Shown in pieces: positions 10,795 through 21,070 of a stretch of 64,000 nt of DNA. The translations under genes and the position numbers were made by a program. Numbering within the stretch: the stretch's first letter is position 1; each line of letters starts with the position of its first letter. The stretch covers positions 4,913,001 through 4,977,000 of the forward strand of contig NC_088916.1 of the NCBI RefSeq assembly GCF_963576675.1. Reading direction: 5' to 3'. This DNA is from Euphorbia lathyris. Its lineage: Eukaryota > Streptophyta > Magnoliopsida > Malpighiales > Euphorbiaceae. The notes under the pieces are model-generated. The model was not told the DNA's origin, did no database searches, and saw nothing but the letters and a program-made list of their open reading frames with translations.

Positions 10795-11207
10795 CGTCTA
10801 ATACATAAATAACCTCCTAAATCTCTCCAAATATTACAACTGCCTTCTCCAACTTTCAATTGTAACAATTTACTTCTTAAACTTGTCTAATTGTAAAACA
10901 TAATTTCAAATTGGAAATTTTTTTACCCCGTACTTGAAGCAACCGTAAAAATGTTTCCCCGTATTCATATCACGCCAAACATCTGATTATCACATTCCAC
11001 GAGCGTTGCATCTTTTGTATTTTACGCGTTTCTTCAATTGCAGTTCATGTCAGTAATTTGGGGTTATGTTTTATAATTAGACAAGTTTGAAGAGTTATAT
11101 TTTACAATTGAACAAATTTAAGAAGTAAATTATTACGATTGAAAGTTTAAAAAGACAGTTGTAATATTTGAACAAGTTCAGAAAGTTATTTGGGTACTAT
11201 GCCTTTC
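10795..11207. mobile_element. Fold-back MITE
   Basis: The left arm (about 10795-10915) and right arm (about 11060-11207) are inverted copies. 'aaatattacaactg', 'actttcaat' and 'taatttacttcttaaa' occur in both in opposite orientation. End points are approximate and no TSD was fixed. A stretch of unrecognised sequence continues to 11440. Confidence 0.65.
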
Positions 11208-11441
11208 AGATAAGTACAAGAACCGAACCCTTTGTGGTTTAAGCCAAAGGATAGGATGGTATTAGCAACGGTAACTTGGTGGAAGCGGGATAGCAAAAGT
11301 AGGGCCCATTTCCAGTCCTTATCCGAAAAGGGACGGAAACCAAAACAAAAATAGATTTGAGTCAACAACACATAAAAAAACATTTGTTTCACGCTCTTTT
11401 ATCACTTTAATTCCGCGTTTTACCTACCCATGTTATTTTTA

Positions 11442-11787
11442 TTTTGGATAAGGTACTACGTTTGAGGTTTTTGAGGCAGTACCAATTTAGGTTTTACGTT
11501 TAAAATGGTATTGATATAGGTTTAATATTTAAAAAAGAGTACCAATTTAGGTATTGATAATGAAACGTGATAGGTGATTTATATTATTATGTTAAGATCT
11601 TTCAATTGTATATAGAGAGAAACCGGAACTTAACAAATTAATATAAATGACGTGTCACATTTCGTTATTGGGCCTAAATAGGTACTCTTTTTTAAACGTT
11701 AAGCATTTATTAATGCTATTTTGAACGTGGAACCTAAATTGATACTTCCTAAAAAATGTTAGGGTTATTTTGGTACCTTATCCCAGT
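11442..11787. mobile_element. Fold-back MITE, ggataaggtac type
   Basis: Both ends start ggataaggtac in inverted orientation. The arms share 'aggtt..acgtt.aaaat' and 'aaaaaagagtacc.atttagg' in inverted order over about 130 bp. Non-coding. No clean TSD. Confidence 0.7.
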
Positions 11788-11797
11788 TTTTTTATAA

Positions 11798-12385
11798 GGG
11801 ATATGGTGTAAAAAGACCTCTGACGCCAGGAGCAATTTTATCCCTAACATTTAAAATTGTGTAATTTTACTCCTAACGTTGATAGTCAAGAGCAATTTTA
11901 CCTCTAACTTTGGTAAGTTGAATCAATTTCAGATATCATTATCAAATACACATGTTTTGCTATTTATTATACACTAGTTACATATCGGTTAGTTCTAGAA
12001 AAAAGTTCACATTTCTTCTGTGATTTAGTAATAGAAATTAGAGATTAATATTTTCAAATTTGATGAAATATTTAAATTTTTCCGTCCAACTCGTACAAAA
12101 TACAATATAATTTTTTTATTTTTATTTTTTTCACATCTATTCATGTGTTTGTGATCTGTTATATGTGCGTAATAAAATGACGCTTATATAAAGCATAGAT
12201 AATAAAATTTATGACTCAGAAGACACAGTTTAATAAATTATTTCTCAAATCAATCCAATTTGTAAATATTAGGGGTAAAATTGCTCCTGGCTGCCAACGC
12301 TAAAAATAAATATTGCACCATTTTAGACGTTATGGATAAACTTGCTCGTAACTATCAACTTTAGGGGTATTTTTGCACCTTATCT
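11798..12385. mobile_element. MULE-MITE family A, copy 1
   Basis: A 588-bp inverted-repeat element. Both arms carry 'aggggtaaaattgctcctgg'-type words (left arm in inverse), and a 9-bp duplication tttttataa lies at 11789-11797 and 12386-12394. The same family occurs at 52537-53114 with closely similar arms and length. Confidence 0.78.
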
Positions 12386-14220
12386 TTTTTATAAATTTCA
12401 AATTGCTCAAAAAATAGTCCAACCGGGACTAATGTTAATTTTCTTTATCCAAACTTGACCCAGGATACATGGGTCTGGAAGGGCCGAATGGTACCTGGTC
12501 CATGAACATTTTTAATTTTAAAGGTTAAATTTGACCCTAATGTTTTTTTAAATGTAAATTTACTTTAACGTATACAAATTTTTACTTATAATATTTTTTA
12601 TTCAAGATCAAATTTTATCCATACCTTAACAAAAATTTGAAAAAACTGGTTTGATTGTTATTTAACTGCTATATTGAACCTTCCAAACATCAATTATATA
12701 TAGATATTTTTTTTTTGATAAACAATGTACATATATTTAATGTGCTTCTAACAAGCTTATTAAAATGTTAACAACTAAATTTGTCACCAGGGGAGTAGAT
12801 GAGGGTGTGCAAAGAGTGCTTCCGCACAGGGCCTCAAAATTATAAGGGCCCCAAAATTTAAGATGTACTTAGTAAAATATAGATATTAGTTTAAATTAAA
12901 AAATAATAATAGCATAATGTAATAAGATTTATTTACACTTTTTCACTGCATTGAGTGCGTATGTGATTTAAATATTCAACCATTCAAAATTTACAACCTT
13001 AATACAAAATATTATTAATTATTAAGGGTTTATGAAAAATTTAGCATAAGGGCCCCAAATTTTTTAAGACGGTCCTGTTTGTCACGTATAAGTTAATCAT
13101 AATTTTTTTAATCAAAGTGTCTAAAATATTTACTATGTAACTAATAATAATTACAATAGCCAACCATTTTTTTTATGAAGTTTATTGACAAACTTATTTA
13201 CAACGTGCAATATGAAAGTCAAATAATTTTTAGATCAATCTGTTCAAATTTTGCATTTGATATGGGTAAACTTGATATTATTTGAAAACGTTAGAAATAA
13301 TTTGATAACATATCATATCATACGTAAGGAGCATATATGCACTTTCCCAAAACTGTTGGGAACAAATTTGACTCTTAAAATTTACAAGCTGGACCATTTT
13401 ATTCCTAACTATAATTATACTTTACGTAATCATGAATCTCGGTATTCTCACTCCACATGTACGTTATATTATCACTTATCATATGCATATATACATAGGA
13501 AAAAAGTTAAAAAAAAAATATCATGTGTATATGTTTTTGATTTCATGTTGAACACAATATACTCTTTTTTTTCTACATGTGTGCAAGTATCTTTGATACA
13601 CTACTGAAAACATAACACACATGTAAAGTGAAAATAACAAGATTCATAACTGTATAAAGTGTTCTGTTGACAATGACTGAAATTTTGATCTAACTCTTAA
13701 TTATTAGGAATTAATTGGCCAACTTGCAAACATTAGGAGTAAAAGTACACTACTTTAAATATTAGAAGTAAAAGTGCATTTATTTACAATATTAAAAATG
13801 CATTTATCTCCATAATTGAGCATTGGATCATACACTACTTTAAACCGTATGTAGGCTCGTTATCATCAGAGTAGGAAAACAAGAGCATTATGAACAGACA
13901 ATTTTTTTTCAACAACCTTTTCAACAACTTTTAACGACACTTTCAACCGCTTTTTCAACAATTTGTGAATTTGACAATCCATTCTATGTAAATAGAACTC
14001 AAAAGACATATATGTTCACGAATGAACACGATTGTTCATGGATAGACACAACTATTCACGAGCGAACACGACTGTAAACGGACATACACGACTGTTCATG
14101 AAAGAAGGTGTTTGTTGGTATATAAATTAATTAAATAATTTTATTCAATTTGTCCAACAATAACAACTATTAGCTACCAACTGAATCAAATAGATCCTAA
14201 AAATTTATTCCCCATATTTA
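12386..14220. other. Intergenic, repeat fragments only
   Basis: No gene seen. At 12780-13080 there is a dispersed-repeat type sequence with 'gggtgtgcaaagagtgc' and two 'agggccccaaa(a/t)tt' words. At 13880-14130 is a sequence beginning 'caagagcattatgaacag' with a short degenerate tandem (14008-14098) of 'gaacacgactgttca'-like units. The minus- and plus-strand reading frames here are short and without protein signature. Confidence 0.5.
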
Positions 14221-14744
14221 CGGGGTTAGATGCACCATTGGCCACTGAACTTACATGGTTGTTTCAAAATGGTCATTCAATTTCAATTTATTTCAATAAA
14301 AACACCCAATTTTGAGTTTTATCTTAATCAAGTCATTTCGACGATTTCAATGATTAAAAAGACATTAGAATACTGATATGGGTGACAAATCAACATGAGT
14401 CAACTCAGAACTCTGACCGAAACAACATGAGACATGTACGTTACGTATGTCCCACATGAATGTCACGTGTCAATTATTTTTATGAAAAAAAAACAAAATC
14501 AAATTTTTTTCCATAAAAATAACCGGTACATGTCGTTTCGATTTAAATATCTGAGTTGATTAATACTGGCGTATCAGGTTTGTTATTATTTTGATGTCTT
14601 TTAACCATTAAAAATCGTTGGAACGGCCTAACTGAGACACAAATTCAAAGTTTGAATGATTTTAATGACACAAATTGAAGTTGAAGTTGAATGGCTAGTT
14701 TGAGATAATCATATAAGTTTAGTGACCTATAGTATATTTGACCC
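14221..14744. mobile_element. Fold-back MITE upstream of the PP2C gene
   Basis: Inverted arms of about 150 bp share '(g)gggt.a.atgcac', 'ggccactgaacttacatg' and 'catt(c/t)aa' words (right arm in inverse). catattta is present at 14213-14220 and 14745-14752 as a probable 8-bp TSD. It ends about 240 bp before the PP2C start codon, so it lies in or near the promoter. Confidence 0.7.
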
Positions 14745-14985
14745 CATATTTATGTGTTGACCAGAACAGCCTGAGGTGAGCGGTGACAACTGACAACAGA
14801 TTGGATCATTTAAAAATTTAAAACGTTCACATTTTAGGGGTAATATTGACATTTTACTCACTTCTCCACGCGGCTTGAAAACGTTTTCTACTCGTTTAAA
14901 TTCCATTTGCTTGTTTTTCGCCTACTTCTACTTCTGCTTCTTCCATTGCCATATCGCTAAAATCAGAAATCTCATTGAGAAAACG

Positions 14986-17580
14986 ATGTCGTGTTCCGTT
15001 GCCGTCTGTAATTCTCCGGTTTTCTCTCCGTCGTCGTCTCTGTTCTGCAACAAATCTTCCGTCATACTTCCTCCGTCGCCTGCCGAAACCTTTGCTCTAA
15101 CACTAACTCATTTAAAATCATCACACTCTCACTCTCCTTCATCCTCTACTTCGCCATCCTCTCCTGTATCTCCTTTACGCCGGCGACTTCAGAAACCGCC
15201 TTCTCCCCTCCCTTCTTCTCCCTTGGCGTCTACTTCCGATTTTTCGTCCGCCGGAACGGTTTCCAAGAGGAAAAGGCCTGCGAGGCTTCATATTCCAGAT
15301 GTAACAGTTGGTTTTAGTGGTCAGTTCACGCCTGCGTATGAGAATCTGGAGATGGAGAGAGAAGGATCTGGATATTCCGTGTATTGTAAAAAAGGGAGGA
15401 GAGAATTTATGGAGGATCGCTTCTCTTCTACTGTTGATGTTCAAGGAGATTCTTATCTGGTAATACTTTATCTTAGATTGATGATCTTCTGTTTTTTTTC
15501 CCTGAGTTGCTATTGATTTTAGTTGCTGTAAGTAATCACAGGGTATTTTTGTTTTACCAAATTAGAGATTCGATCAAACTGATTTTAGGATACGTTGCTT
15601 GGATTAGGATTTGATATCGAAGATAAATAAAATTGGGGGAGATCAAATGCTCAAACTAACTGTAGGTTTTATTTCGTTTCTATTCCAGGCTATGTTTGGT
15701 ATTTTTGATGGACATGGAGGTTCTAAAGCTGCTGAATATGCAGCAGAAAATTTAGATAAGAACATTGCAGATGAAGTGGTGAGGAGAAACGACAATGAAA
15801 TTGAGGATGCAGTTAGACAAGGCTATTTGATCACAGATGCAGAGTTTCTGAAAGAGGATGTTAGAGGCGGTTCATGCTGTGTGACTGCTCTGATTCGAAA
15901 GGGAAATCTAGTTGTATCGAATATTGGCGATTGTCGTGCTGTTATGAGCATCGGAGGTGTTGCGCAGGCTCTAACTTCAGATCATCGCCTATCCAGAGAA
16001 GATGAGAAAGAGAGAATAGAGAACTCGGTGAGAAACTTGTTGAGCTTTTTTCACATTCAATTCATTCGAATCTGTGCAAATTATGGAAAATCTAAGTTGA
16101 ATTGAAACTAATTAATGGAGCATGGTGCAATTTGTATTTGCAGGGTGGGTATGTTGATTTAGTACATGGAATATTGAGAGTTCAGGGGTCTCTGGCTGTA
16201 TCCAGGGCTTTCGGAGACGGGCATCTTAAGCAGTGGGTAATAGCTGAGCCTGAAACAAAAATTTTGAGGATCAAACCTGAGCATGAGTTTTTGATTCTTG
16301 CATCGGATGGTTTATGGGATAAGGTATGCTCTCACTTGATTTTTTTTCAAGCCCATATAAATTTTGTCAAAATGAGTTATCGTGTAGTAGTCTTATGTAT
16401 TTAGGAATATAAAATCGAGCCAATCCAACGAGTTTTTAGTCTGCTCATGCTCGGGTCGGTAGAAAAAGAACGAGCCCGGTTTATTAGGAAAATTATCTGA
16501 TTGTGAGTTGTTTTTTTAATAGCTCGTTTATTTGTTCACGAGTTTTGCTCACGAACATCTAGTTAATTCTCCTCATGAACTTTGTTTCCAAACAACTAAT
16601 TAATTATATTCATAATTCTCTTTATGAACTTTGTTTCCAAACAATAATTAATTATATTCATAAGCTATTTAGTTTTTGAAACCTCCTAAAATAAATTTTC
16701 ACACAAAACTAGGTAGTTTTACCTTTCTTCTTTGTAGAAATACTCTTATTAAAATAATAATTTAAAACCGAGCTTGTTCACTAACATTATATTCGAGTTT
16801 ATTCATGAGCTTGTTCATGTGTCTGTTCATTAATATTATAATCGAGCTTGTTCATGAACCTATTAATGAGTCTGCTCGCGAGCTTCCAAGTCGATTTTTA
16901 CCGTGCCAAGCTCGGCTCCCTTTTTGAATTGAGCCTCAAAATCGCATTCAAGTTCAATTCAAGCCAAACCCGGTCGAGCTGCTTAGGTCTAGCTTTCGAG
17001 CCGATTTTCACTCGGCTTCTTTTTGAATCGAGCCTCAAAATCGCACTCAAGTTCAATTCGAGCCAGACCCGGTCGAGCTTTTATTGAGTCGAACGTCGAG
17101 GTTCACCATGCTCAAACTCGGCTAGTTTTTTGAATCGAGCCTCAAAATCGCACTCAAGCTCACTTCTTTTAAAAATCGATCTATGCCCGGTCGAGCTTTT
17201 ATTGAAACGCGGAGCTGCTTATGAGCGGCTCGACTCATTTATAGCGGTAGTAATGTTACATAATCTATATATTCACGTAATTATATATGATATAAATATA
17301 ATAAAAATCATAATTGGATCAATCGAGTTGTGTCAGATAAGTTATTTCTAGAAATCGTGTTGTTGCGTTACAAATTGAATGATTTGACTGAATGAATTGC
17401 TTTCTTGTGGTATTTTAGGTTGGTAATCAGGAAGCTGTAGATATTGCTCGCCCATTGTGTATAGGAGTTGATAAGCAAGATTCTTTGGTTGCCTGTAAAA
17501 AACTCGTTGATCTGTCCGTTTCTCGAGGTACAACTGATGATATTAGTGTGATGCTAATACAAATAAATCACTACATCTAA
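14986..17580 (+). CDS. Protein phosphatase 2C, AP2C-type (clade B)
   Basis: Exons 14986-15459, 15689-16027, 16144-16323 and 17419-17580 join in phase 0 to 384 codons plus TAA. All introns are GT-AG. The N-terminus [20 protein letters not shown] and the long Ser/Pro-rich lead are typical of AP2C1-like phosphatases. Residues 94-103 ([10 protein letters not shown]) fit the MAP-kinase interaction motif that lets AP2C enzymes bind and dephosphorylate stress MAPKs. PP2C motifs follow: RREFMEDRF (139-146), FDGHGG (164-169), RGGSCC in place of the usual GST(A), [23 protein letters not shown] (324-330, metal Asp 326) and TTDD (369-372). The expected acidic Mn/Mg ligands are all present, so the enzyme should be active. 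Length is normal. The 1.1-kb third intron is filled with GC-rich repeats. An in-frame TTG upstream (14875) is not a start; ATG 14986 is. Confidence 0.93.
16912..17206. repeat. Three ~100-bp tandem units in PP2C intron 3
   Basis: Units starting at about 16912, 17011 and 17117 each contain 'tcggct', 'ttttgaat(c/t)gagcctcaaaatcgca(c/t)tcaag' and 'cccggtcgagct'. The adjoining sequence (16430-16910) is rich in 'gagcttgttcatgaa' words. Such CGAGC/GAGCTC-rich sequence is a common plant dispersed repeat; a related one lies near 49025-49330. Confidence 0.75.
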
Positions 17581-18243
17581 TAGGTGCTCTTTGGGTTTTG
17601 TTGCTGTCATATTTGGAGATTTTCATCATAAAAATGTGACATTTTGATGATGATGATGATGGGGGACTATTTTAATTTTTCAAGTAGCTGATCCTGATCT
17701 AGAATTAGTTGTTAACATTTAGTTTGATTAGACTTTAGTTTAATTTGATTGATAGAGATTAATTTGTAGAACTATGATTTGCAAATCAGATTACATAATA
17801 AAATTATGTCGAGATCACATTCAGACACATTACAGTCAGAATTTAGATCTTATTCCCATTAGCTGTTTGTTGTTACGGATAGTAGCAGATATTAGTTGAT
17901 TTTTTTGGTAAATAACTGTTTCGAAATTTTATCAAATACGTTTTTTTTATTTCCGCAAAAAATAATTTCGGAAAATGGATAGGAACGAGCACTTAATCAA
18001 TAGTAGGAATAAGTTCCTATTTGGTCCTTGTAGTATTCACAACCTTGTCATTTACCATCTGTGTATCATTTGATAACTTTTGCCACTTGAAGTATTCTAA
18101 TGGGTAACATTTAACTCGTTTTGGATGATTTTTTAACTTTTATAATAAAATACAAATTTTGACAATTTGTTTTTTTTTTTAGAATCAAAATTTTGACAAT
18201 TTGTTATTTACACATTACAATTTTTTTTTCCATATAGATTTAA
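17581..18243. other. PP2C 3' flank, no gene seen
   Basis: Downstream of the PP2C stop, a short gatgat microsatellite lies at about 17646-17662, followed by AT-rich sequence. No second gene or clear transposon is visible up to the TSD at 18235. Confidence 0.5.
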
Positions 18244-19197
18244 GGGTTAATTACAAAAAGACTACCCTGTGGTTTCGTCGATTTGCGATGTGGTACCTGT
18301 GGTATTTTTTTTTACAAACACCTCCCTGTGGTTGTCGCCGTTATACAAATCAAGGAGACAACAAAAAATCTGTTAAAAACCCGACGTGGCACATGGGCAA
18401 TTTAGGAAATTCGATTTTTTAATTTTTTTTCTCTCTCCTCCTCTCTCCTTCATCGTTGTTTCTCTTCTTCTACGCTTTCTTCTTCTTCTTCTTCTTTCTC
18501 TTCCTCCTCCTCTTCCTCTTCCTCTCTTTTCTTCTTCTTCCTCCTCTCCTCTCTTCTCTTCTTCTTCCTATTTTTTTCTTTTTTTTTTCTAATTTTTTTT
18601 TTAATTCTGGAATTTCCAGAAATCTGGAAATTCTAGACGTGAAAACGTTCTTCACGTCTGGAATTTCCAGATTTCCGGAAATTCCAGAAATCCGAAAATT
18701 CACGGAAATCTGGAAATTCCAGAATCTGGAATTTCCAGAAATCTGGAATTTTCAGATTTTTGGAATTTCCAGATTTCTGGAAATTCCAGACGTGAAGAAC
18801 GTTCTTTACGTCTGGAATTTCTAGAAATCTGGAATTTCCGGAATTAAAAAAAAAGAAAAAAAGAAAAAAGGGAAAGATGAAGAGAAGAAATAAGGAAGAA
18901 AAAGAAGAAGAGGAGAAAATGAAAGAAGAAGAACATAAAATGGAAGAGGAAATGGAGGAAGAAGAAGAAGAGGAACGAAGAAGAGAAGAGAAGAAAAAGA
19001 TGAAGTCAACTTAAAAATTAAGAAAAAAAAGTCAAAATTTTTCTTTCCTAAATTGCTCCTCTGATTTAACAGATTTTTTGCTGTCTCCTTGATTTGTATA
19101 ACGGCGACAACCACAGAGAGGTGTTTGTAAAAAAAAATACCACAGGTACCACATCGCAAATCGGTGAAACCACAGGGTAGTTTTTTGTAATTAACCC
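18244..19197. mobile_element. MULE-MITE with palindromic core
   Basis: A 954-bp element. The ends are inverted copies over about 170 bp ('gggttaattacaaaa', 'ccctgtggtttc', 'gatttgcgatgtggtacctgtgg', 'caaatcaaggagacaac'). A perfect 9-bp TSD, tagatttaa, lies at 18235-18243 and 19198-19206. Between the arms are a pyrimidine-rich block (18425-18600), a palindromic TTCCAGAA-rich array (18600-18846) and a purine-rich block (18846-19010) that mirrors the first. No transposase. Long minus- and plus-strand frames through the pyrimidine/purine blocks are low complexity and not genes. Confidence 0.88.
18600..18846. repeat. Array of TTCCAGAA / TCTGGAA palindromes
   Basis: About 245 bp made almost entirely of 'aatttccagaaatctggaaatt'-like half-palindromes (not longer than ~20 bp each), with two larger palindromes around ACGTGAA..ACGTTCTTCACGT (about 18636-18658) and ACGTGAAGAACGTTCTTTACGT (about 18790-18811). 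TTCnnGAA and GAAnnTTC are the core modules of heat-shock elements, and many occur here in both phases. The array sits at the centre of the MULE-MITE and can fold on itself. Confidence 0.85.
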
Positions 19198-19402
19198 TAG
19201 ATTTAATATAAAGATAAATAAGAAAAATAAATAAATTTCTTATTTATTCACATATTAAGTTCATACGAAAAAAAAGTAAAAATATTGTTATATGTAAATA
19301 TCACTTATAAAAAATTGTGTTATGTGGTGAAAATTAACAAAATTAGTTACTTTTTTTTATTAAAAACGGATTAAATATTAAGAGATAAATGGTATTTATT
19401 TT

Positions 19403-19661
19403 TGGCTTAATACATCATTTGCCTCCTGAATTTGTCCAAAAAGATTGATTGGTCCTCTGAATTTTCAAAGTGTCCTGATGACTCCATGAACTTGTATAAA
19501 ATATTCAGTTGATCCTTTGAACTTGTATAAAATGTAATCAATTAATCACTCGGTTACAAGTTCAGGGAGCTAATTAAATATTTTATGTAAGTTCAGGAGA
19601 CTATCGGATACTTTAAAAATTCGGGAGACCAATTAACCTTGCAAATGATGTATTAAGCCTT
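19403..19661. mobile_element. Small fold-back MITE
   Basis: About 260 bp, ends ggcttaatacatcatttgc inverted at both sides, arms about 100 bp ('attgg(t)ctc(c/t)gaatttt(c/t)aaagt'). The same 'ggcttaatac' start occurs in the tandem block near 53862 and at 44576. TSD unclear. Confidence 0.72.
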
Positions 19662-19984
19662 TATTAGTATGGGCTTCTCTAAAGACCAGGTCCTTGCTAT
19701 AAAAATCCTATTGTTTTTTGTTTAAGATAAAAAACAGTAAAATTTGTTCTTATGGCTCAATTTTGGGCTAGGTTTTTTTGTTTGCACATAAAGGGTATGG
19801 TTTTGGTTTGAGATGAGATAAAAGAAAAGTGCACCACCCTTCATTTAGAAGGGTGCACACCCTACAAATAGACCTGGACATATGCTGAGTTGAGCAGGGC
19901 CTGTTCGGTTTTCAATAAAATCTGACGAGCCCAAGTCCAGTCCAGCCCGTAATAAATTGAATCGGACTCGGGCTGGGTTCGGGC
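19662..19984. other. Intergenic, repeat-like
   Basis: No gene. From about 19870 there is a 'gacctggacata..gagccc..ggactcgggctgggttcgggcc' sequence of a type common in dispersed plant repeats; its partner end was not found. Confidence 0.45.
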
Positions 19985-20999
19985 CTAAATAATACACATA
20001 TTTGCCCATCTGTTTTCTCGGAAAACAAATTTGCCCTTATTTCAAATAAACCCATAAAACTATCCTTGAATTTTCCACAAACTTACAATTATACCCTAAT
20101 CTAACAGAGTTGCTAAACAGCGTTCATCTCAAACCTTCTTGTCTCCAGAAAAACCTCAGAAAAGAACAATCAATCACAAACAGAAAAAATATGCACATTC
20201 AATTTCGATTAAAAGCAAACTAGAAGAAAAGATTGGTCAAAATTCATTTTCATAAAAGCTCAATCAACCTAATAAAACCGCGTATAAACCTCCCAATTAA
20301 TCCAAAAGCAATAGCAATAGAAAACCCATAAAAGCTCATCCTTTTGAGACATGGAACCCAGAAAAACCAAGTTGTCTCCATTCAATTTAACCTCCGAGTT
20401 AGCAACAAAACTTTAGAATCATACAAAGTAATCCAACCAAGGTGCCAATTAGGGACGGAATCAGCATCAACAATGGAAGAGGCGAGCGGCCTACCCTTTC
20501 TAAAAGGTAAGACCTTGAAATTGATGGAAGAATGGAGGGAATTGTTTAAAAGATGAGATTTGAGTGTGTCGAGGGTCAGGGCAGGAGAGAGAGAGAGAGA
20601 GAATGAGAGGAATTGAGGGTTTTGGGAAGAAGAGGGTTGCCTACAAAGGCATGGGTCTCTAAGTGAATAGACATGGTGGAAATTGCAATGCTTGTTCTAA
20701 GAGATTTTTTTTAGAGAAAAAAGAGAGGAGATCAGTTTTAGGAGATGAAAAGAGGAAAGAGAGTCTCTTTGGTTGGATGATGAAAAAAGAAAGCTATTAG
20801 GCAGGTGGGATGATGATTCGCTTCCTCATCCAATTTTTCTGGAGACAAAGGTTTGATGTGAATGTTGTTTAGCAGCTCTGTTAGATTAGGATATAATTGC
20901 AGGTTTGTGGAAAATTCAAGGATGATTTTGTGGGTTTATTTGATATAAGGGCAAATCTGTTTTTCCGAGAAAACACAGGGGCAAATATGTATATTAACC
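19985..20999. mobile_element. Pack-MULE carrying a Nudix gene fragment
   Basis: Left (about 19990-20165) and right (about 20825-20999) ends are inverted copies over about 170 bp: 'catatttgccc', 'gttttctcggaaaa', 'ttgaattttccacaaac', 'ctaatctaacagag' and 'tgtctccagaaaaa' occur in both in opposite orientation. Long TIRs plus a captured host exon (20330-20674) define a Pack-MULE. A TSD was not identified, so the ends are accurate to about 10 bp. Confidence 0.8.
20330..20674 (-). pseudogene. NUDT19-like Nudix hydrolase exon 1, captured and frameshifted
   Basis: On the minus strand from ATG 20674 the sequence reads MSIHLETHAFVGNPLLPKTL, then after a CT-microsatellite frameshift LDTLKSHLLNNSLHSSINFK, VLPFRKGRPLASS and NWHLGWITLYDSKVLLL. 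A second frameshift is followed by LNGDNLVFLGSMSQKDE. This order and these motifs (THAFAGNPL, FKVLPFSKGRPL, WHLGWVSL.DCKVLL) are those of the N-terminal part of plant NUDT19 (chloroplast/peroxisomal NADPH pyrophosphatase family) as I remember it. A 5'-UTR-like stretch upstream of the ATG seems to be captured too. The Nudix box itself is absent. Two frameshifts make it non-functional. Confidence 0.8.
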
Positions 21000-21070
21000 T
21001 ATTAAAAAATATACAATTAAAATGTTACACCAACTTTTCTTAATAAAAAATAGTACACACAACACAATAC

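Noticed and set aside
14875..14985. N-terminal extension of the PP2C frame back to 14875
   Set aside because: The extension starts at a TTG, not ATG, and encodes hydrophobic UTR-like residues. ATG 14986 gives the known [11 protein letters not shown] start.
18386..19159. Several open frames rich in Phe/Leu/Ser or Lys/Arg in the MULE-MITE
   Set aside because: They are translations of pyrimidine or purine blocks, low complexity and on both strands; no protein family.
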